NCBI GenBank assembly: GCA_035651635.1
Contig: DASRFK010000082.1
Location: forward strand, 53,197-117,196
Origin: JANXQE01 sp035651635
GTDB lineage: Bacteria; Verrucomicrobiota; Verrucomicrobiia; Limisphaerales; UBA8199
DNA: 64,000 nt
Direction: 5' to 3'
The translations under genes were made by a program, and so were the position numbers. Of this stretch, positions 63,340 through 64,000 are shown one piece after another. The notes under the pieces are model-generated. The model was not told where the DNA came from. It saw nothing but the letters and a program-made list of their open reading frames with translations, and made no database searches. Position 1 is the stretch's first letter. Every line of letters starts with the position of its first letter.

Positions 63340-64000
63340 TTAATGCATGTGTGAGGGCGGAAGCAGGCTTTGCATGACCCAGGCTTCGTTGAAATGCACG
63401 TGCTTGATCGATTTGGCGGCGGGATCACCGTCTACATCTTTGGGTAAGTCTCGGCGGTTAAGGTGGTAGCTATAAGAGGCCTGGAGCGAACCGTCTCTTG
63501 CCTGGATGATGCTCGGATAATGGTAACTGCCGGCCTCCGGGCCTGGCTCGTCCTTCTCAAGGTACCGTTTCCACTTCCAGGTAAGGCCTTCGTCATCCGA
63601 GATCTGCACGGCCAGTCGATATCTGCCAGTTTCGGTGTCGTTGCTGATTAGCACCCAATGACCATTGCGCAAGGAAATGATCTCTGCACCCGAGCCCGGG
63701 TTAGGCAGATCGGTATCCGTTACCGGCGACCAGGTTTCCCCGTGATCGACTGAGTCGCTTTGCTGGAGTCGATGCGGCGGGGGGCCATTATGGCGCATTA
63801 AGGCGTGAAGCGAGCCGTCGCGGCGTTGAACCAGGCTGGGCTGGATATTGCCCGCGCCGACCAGTGGTGGGCTCGTATGCCAGGTCTCTCCCCAATCGTC
63901 GCTAATCGCCATCAAAGAAAACGAAAAACCGTCATGATACAGCGGTACAATCAATCGCCGGCCCTCGATCACGAACGGGTGGGCTCGGGTCATCCAGCCC
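63340..64000 (-). CDS. Exo-sialidase/BNR-repeat protein (5' end beyond window)
   Basis: About 220 codons of the C-terminal part; the frame is open to the right edge. Asp-box repeats are clear: SDDWGETWHTS, SVDHGETWSPV and SDDEGLTWKWK. The pieces MTRAHPFVIEGRRLIVPLYH, RDGSLHALMRHNG and RDGSLQASYSYHL fit glycoside-hydrolase-type propellers of the sialidase superfamily (BNR_2 type). Enzyme activity and signal peptide cannot be judged without the 5' end. Confidence 0.82.
   Translation of the reverse strand, partial: GWMTRAHPFVIEGRRLIVPLYHDGFSFSLMAISDDWGETWHTSPPLVGAGNIQPSLVQRRDGSLHALMRHNGPPPHRLQQSDSVDHGETWSPVTDTDLPNPGSGAEIISLRNGHWVLISNDTETGRYRLAVQISDDEGLTWKWKRYLEKDEPGPEAGSYHYPSIIQARDGSLQASYSYHLNRRDLPKDVDGDPAAKSIKHVHFNEAWVMQSLLPPSHMH

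Overview
The window looks like chromosomal DNA from a verrucomicrobial bacterium, most likely the Pedosphaera/Limisphaerales group. This is inferred from GC-rich sequence, many GTG/TTG starts, weak Shine-Dalgarno signals, secreted PD40, PQQ and BNR beta-propeller proteins, sialate O-acetylesterase, a prepilin ending in an H..DG motif, and spacers full of small palindromic and CCGAA-type repeats. I see no rRNA, tRNA, CRISPR array, phage or intact transposase. Both window edges cut genes: a dus gene at the left and a sialidase-like gene at the right.

1-9.2 kb: partial tRNA-dihydrouridine synthase, a large secreted propeller protein, a repeat-rich spacer, a zinc-finger protein with rnc, a 56-residue basic protein, topoisomerase IB overlapping a PRC-barrel lipoprotein. 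9.5-16.2 kb: two tandem Tat-exported aldo/keto reductases, a stress-type protein, a DUF3309 peptide, recF, a DUF1614 membrane protein, cutC and a small hypothetical. 16.3-25.4 kb: DUF3516 Ski2-like helicase, a coupled propeller/MoaD-like pair, gapA with promoter and terminator, msrA, an HtrA-type protease and an RluA-RlmI fusion.

25.4-36.8 kb (minus strand): exosortase-associated CAAX-type protease, GspB/GspA-like pair, hisC-hisD, a sialate O-acetylesterase, a CBS-DRTGG inorganic pyrophosphatase, a sodium/solute symporter and a lone UreF-like protein. 37-43.6 kb (plus strand): 2-oxoacid:ferredoxin oxidoreductase (two genes), a decayed Mut7-C fragment, a YqjD/ElaB-type protein and two secreted propellers.

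43.7-51.8 kb is the most coherent block. In transcription order it reads YbjQ-like, yebC, an MMPL/RND exporter, a secreted protein with repeated WPFF-type motifs, mlaE, mlaF and mlaD, mostly overlapping or nearly abutting. I read it as a candidate envelope lipid-transport operon. 52-58.4 kb: folC, pyrG-kdsB (coupled, CTP supply and CMP-Kdo synthesis) and a phospholipase D-like protein coupled to a small membrane protein. 58.7-64 kb: NCS2-family permease, DUF72 protein, an STN-like protein coupled to a prepilin, and the partial sialidase.

The spacers carry at least four repeat families: a ~130-bp palindromic element in three copies, CCGAA-rich inverted repeats, elements bounded by inverted CCACGGATGG-type repeats, and clusters of triloop hairpins.
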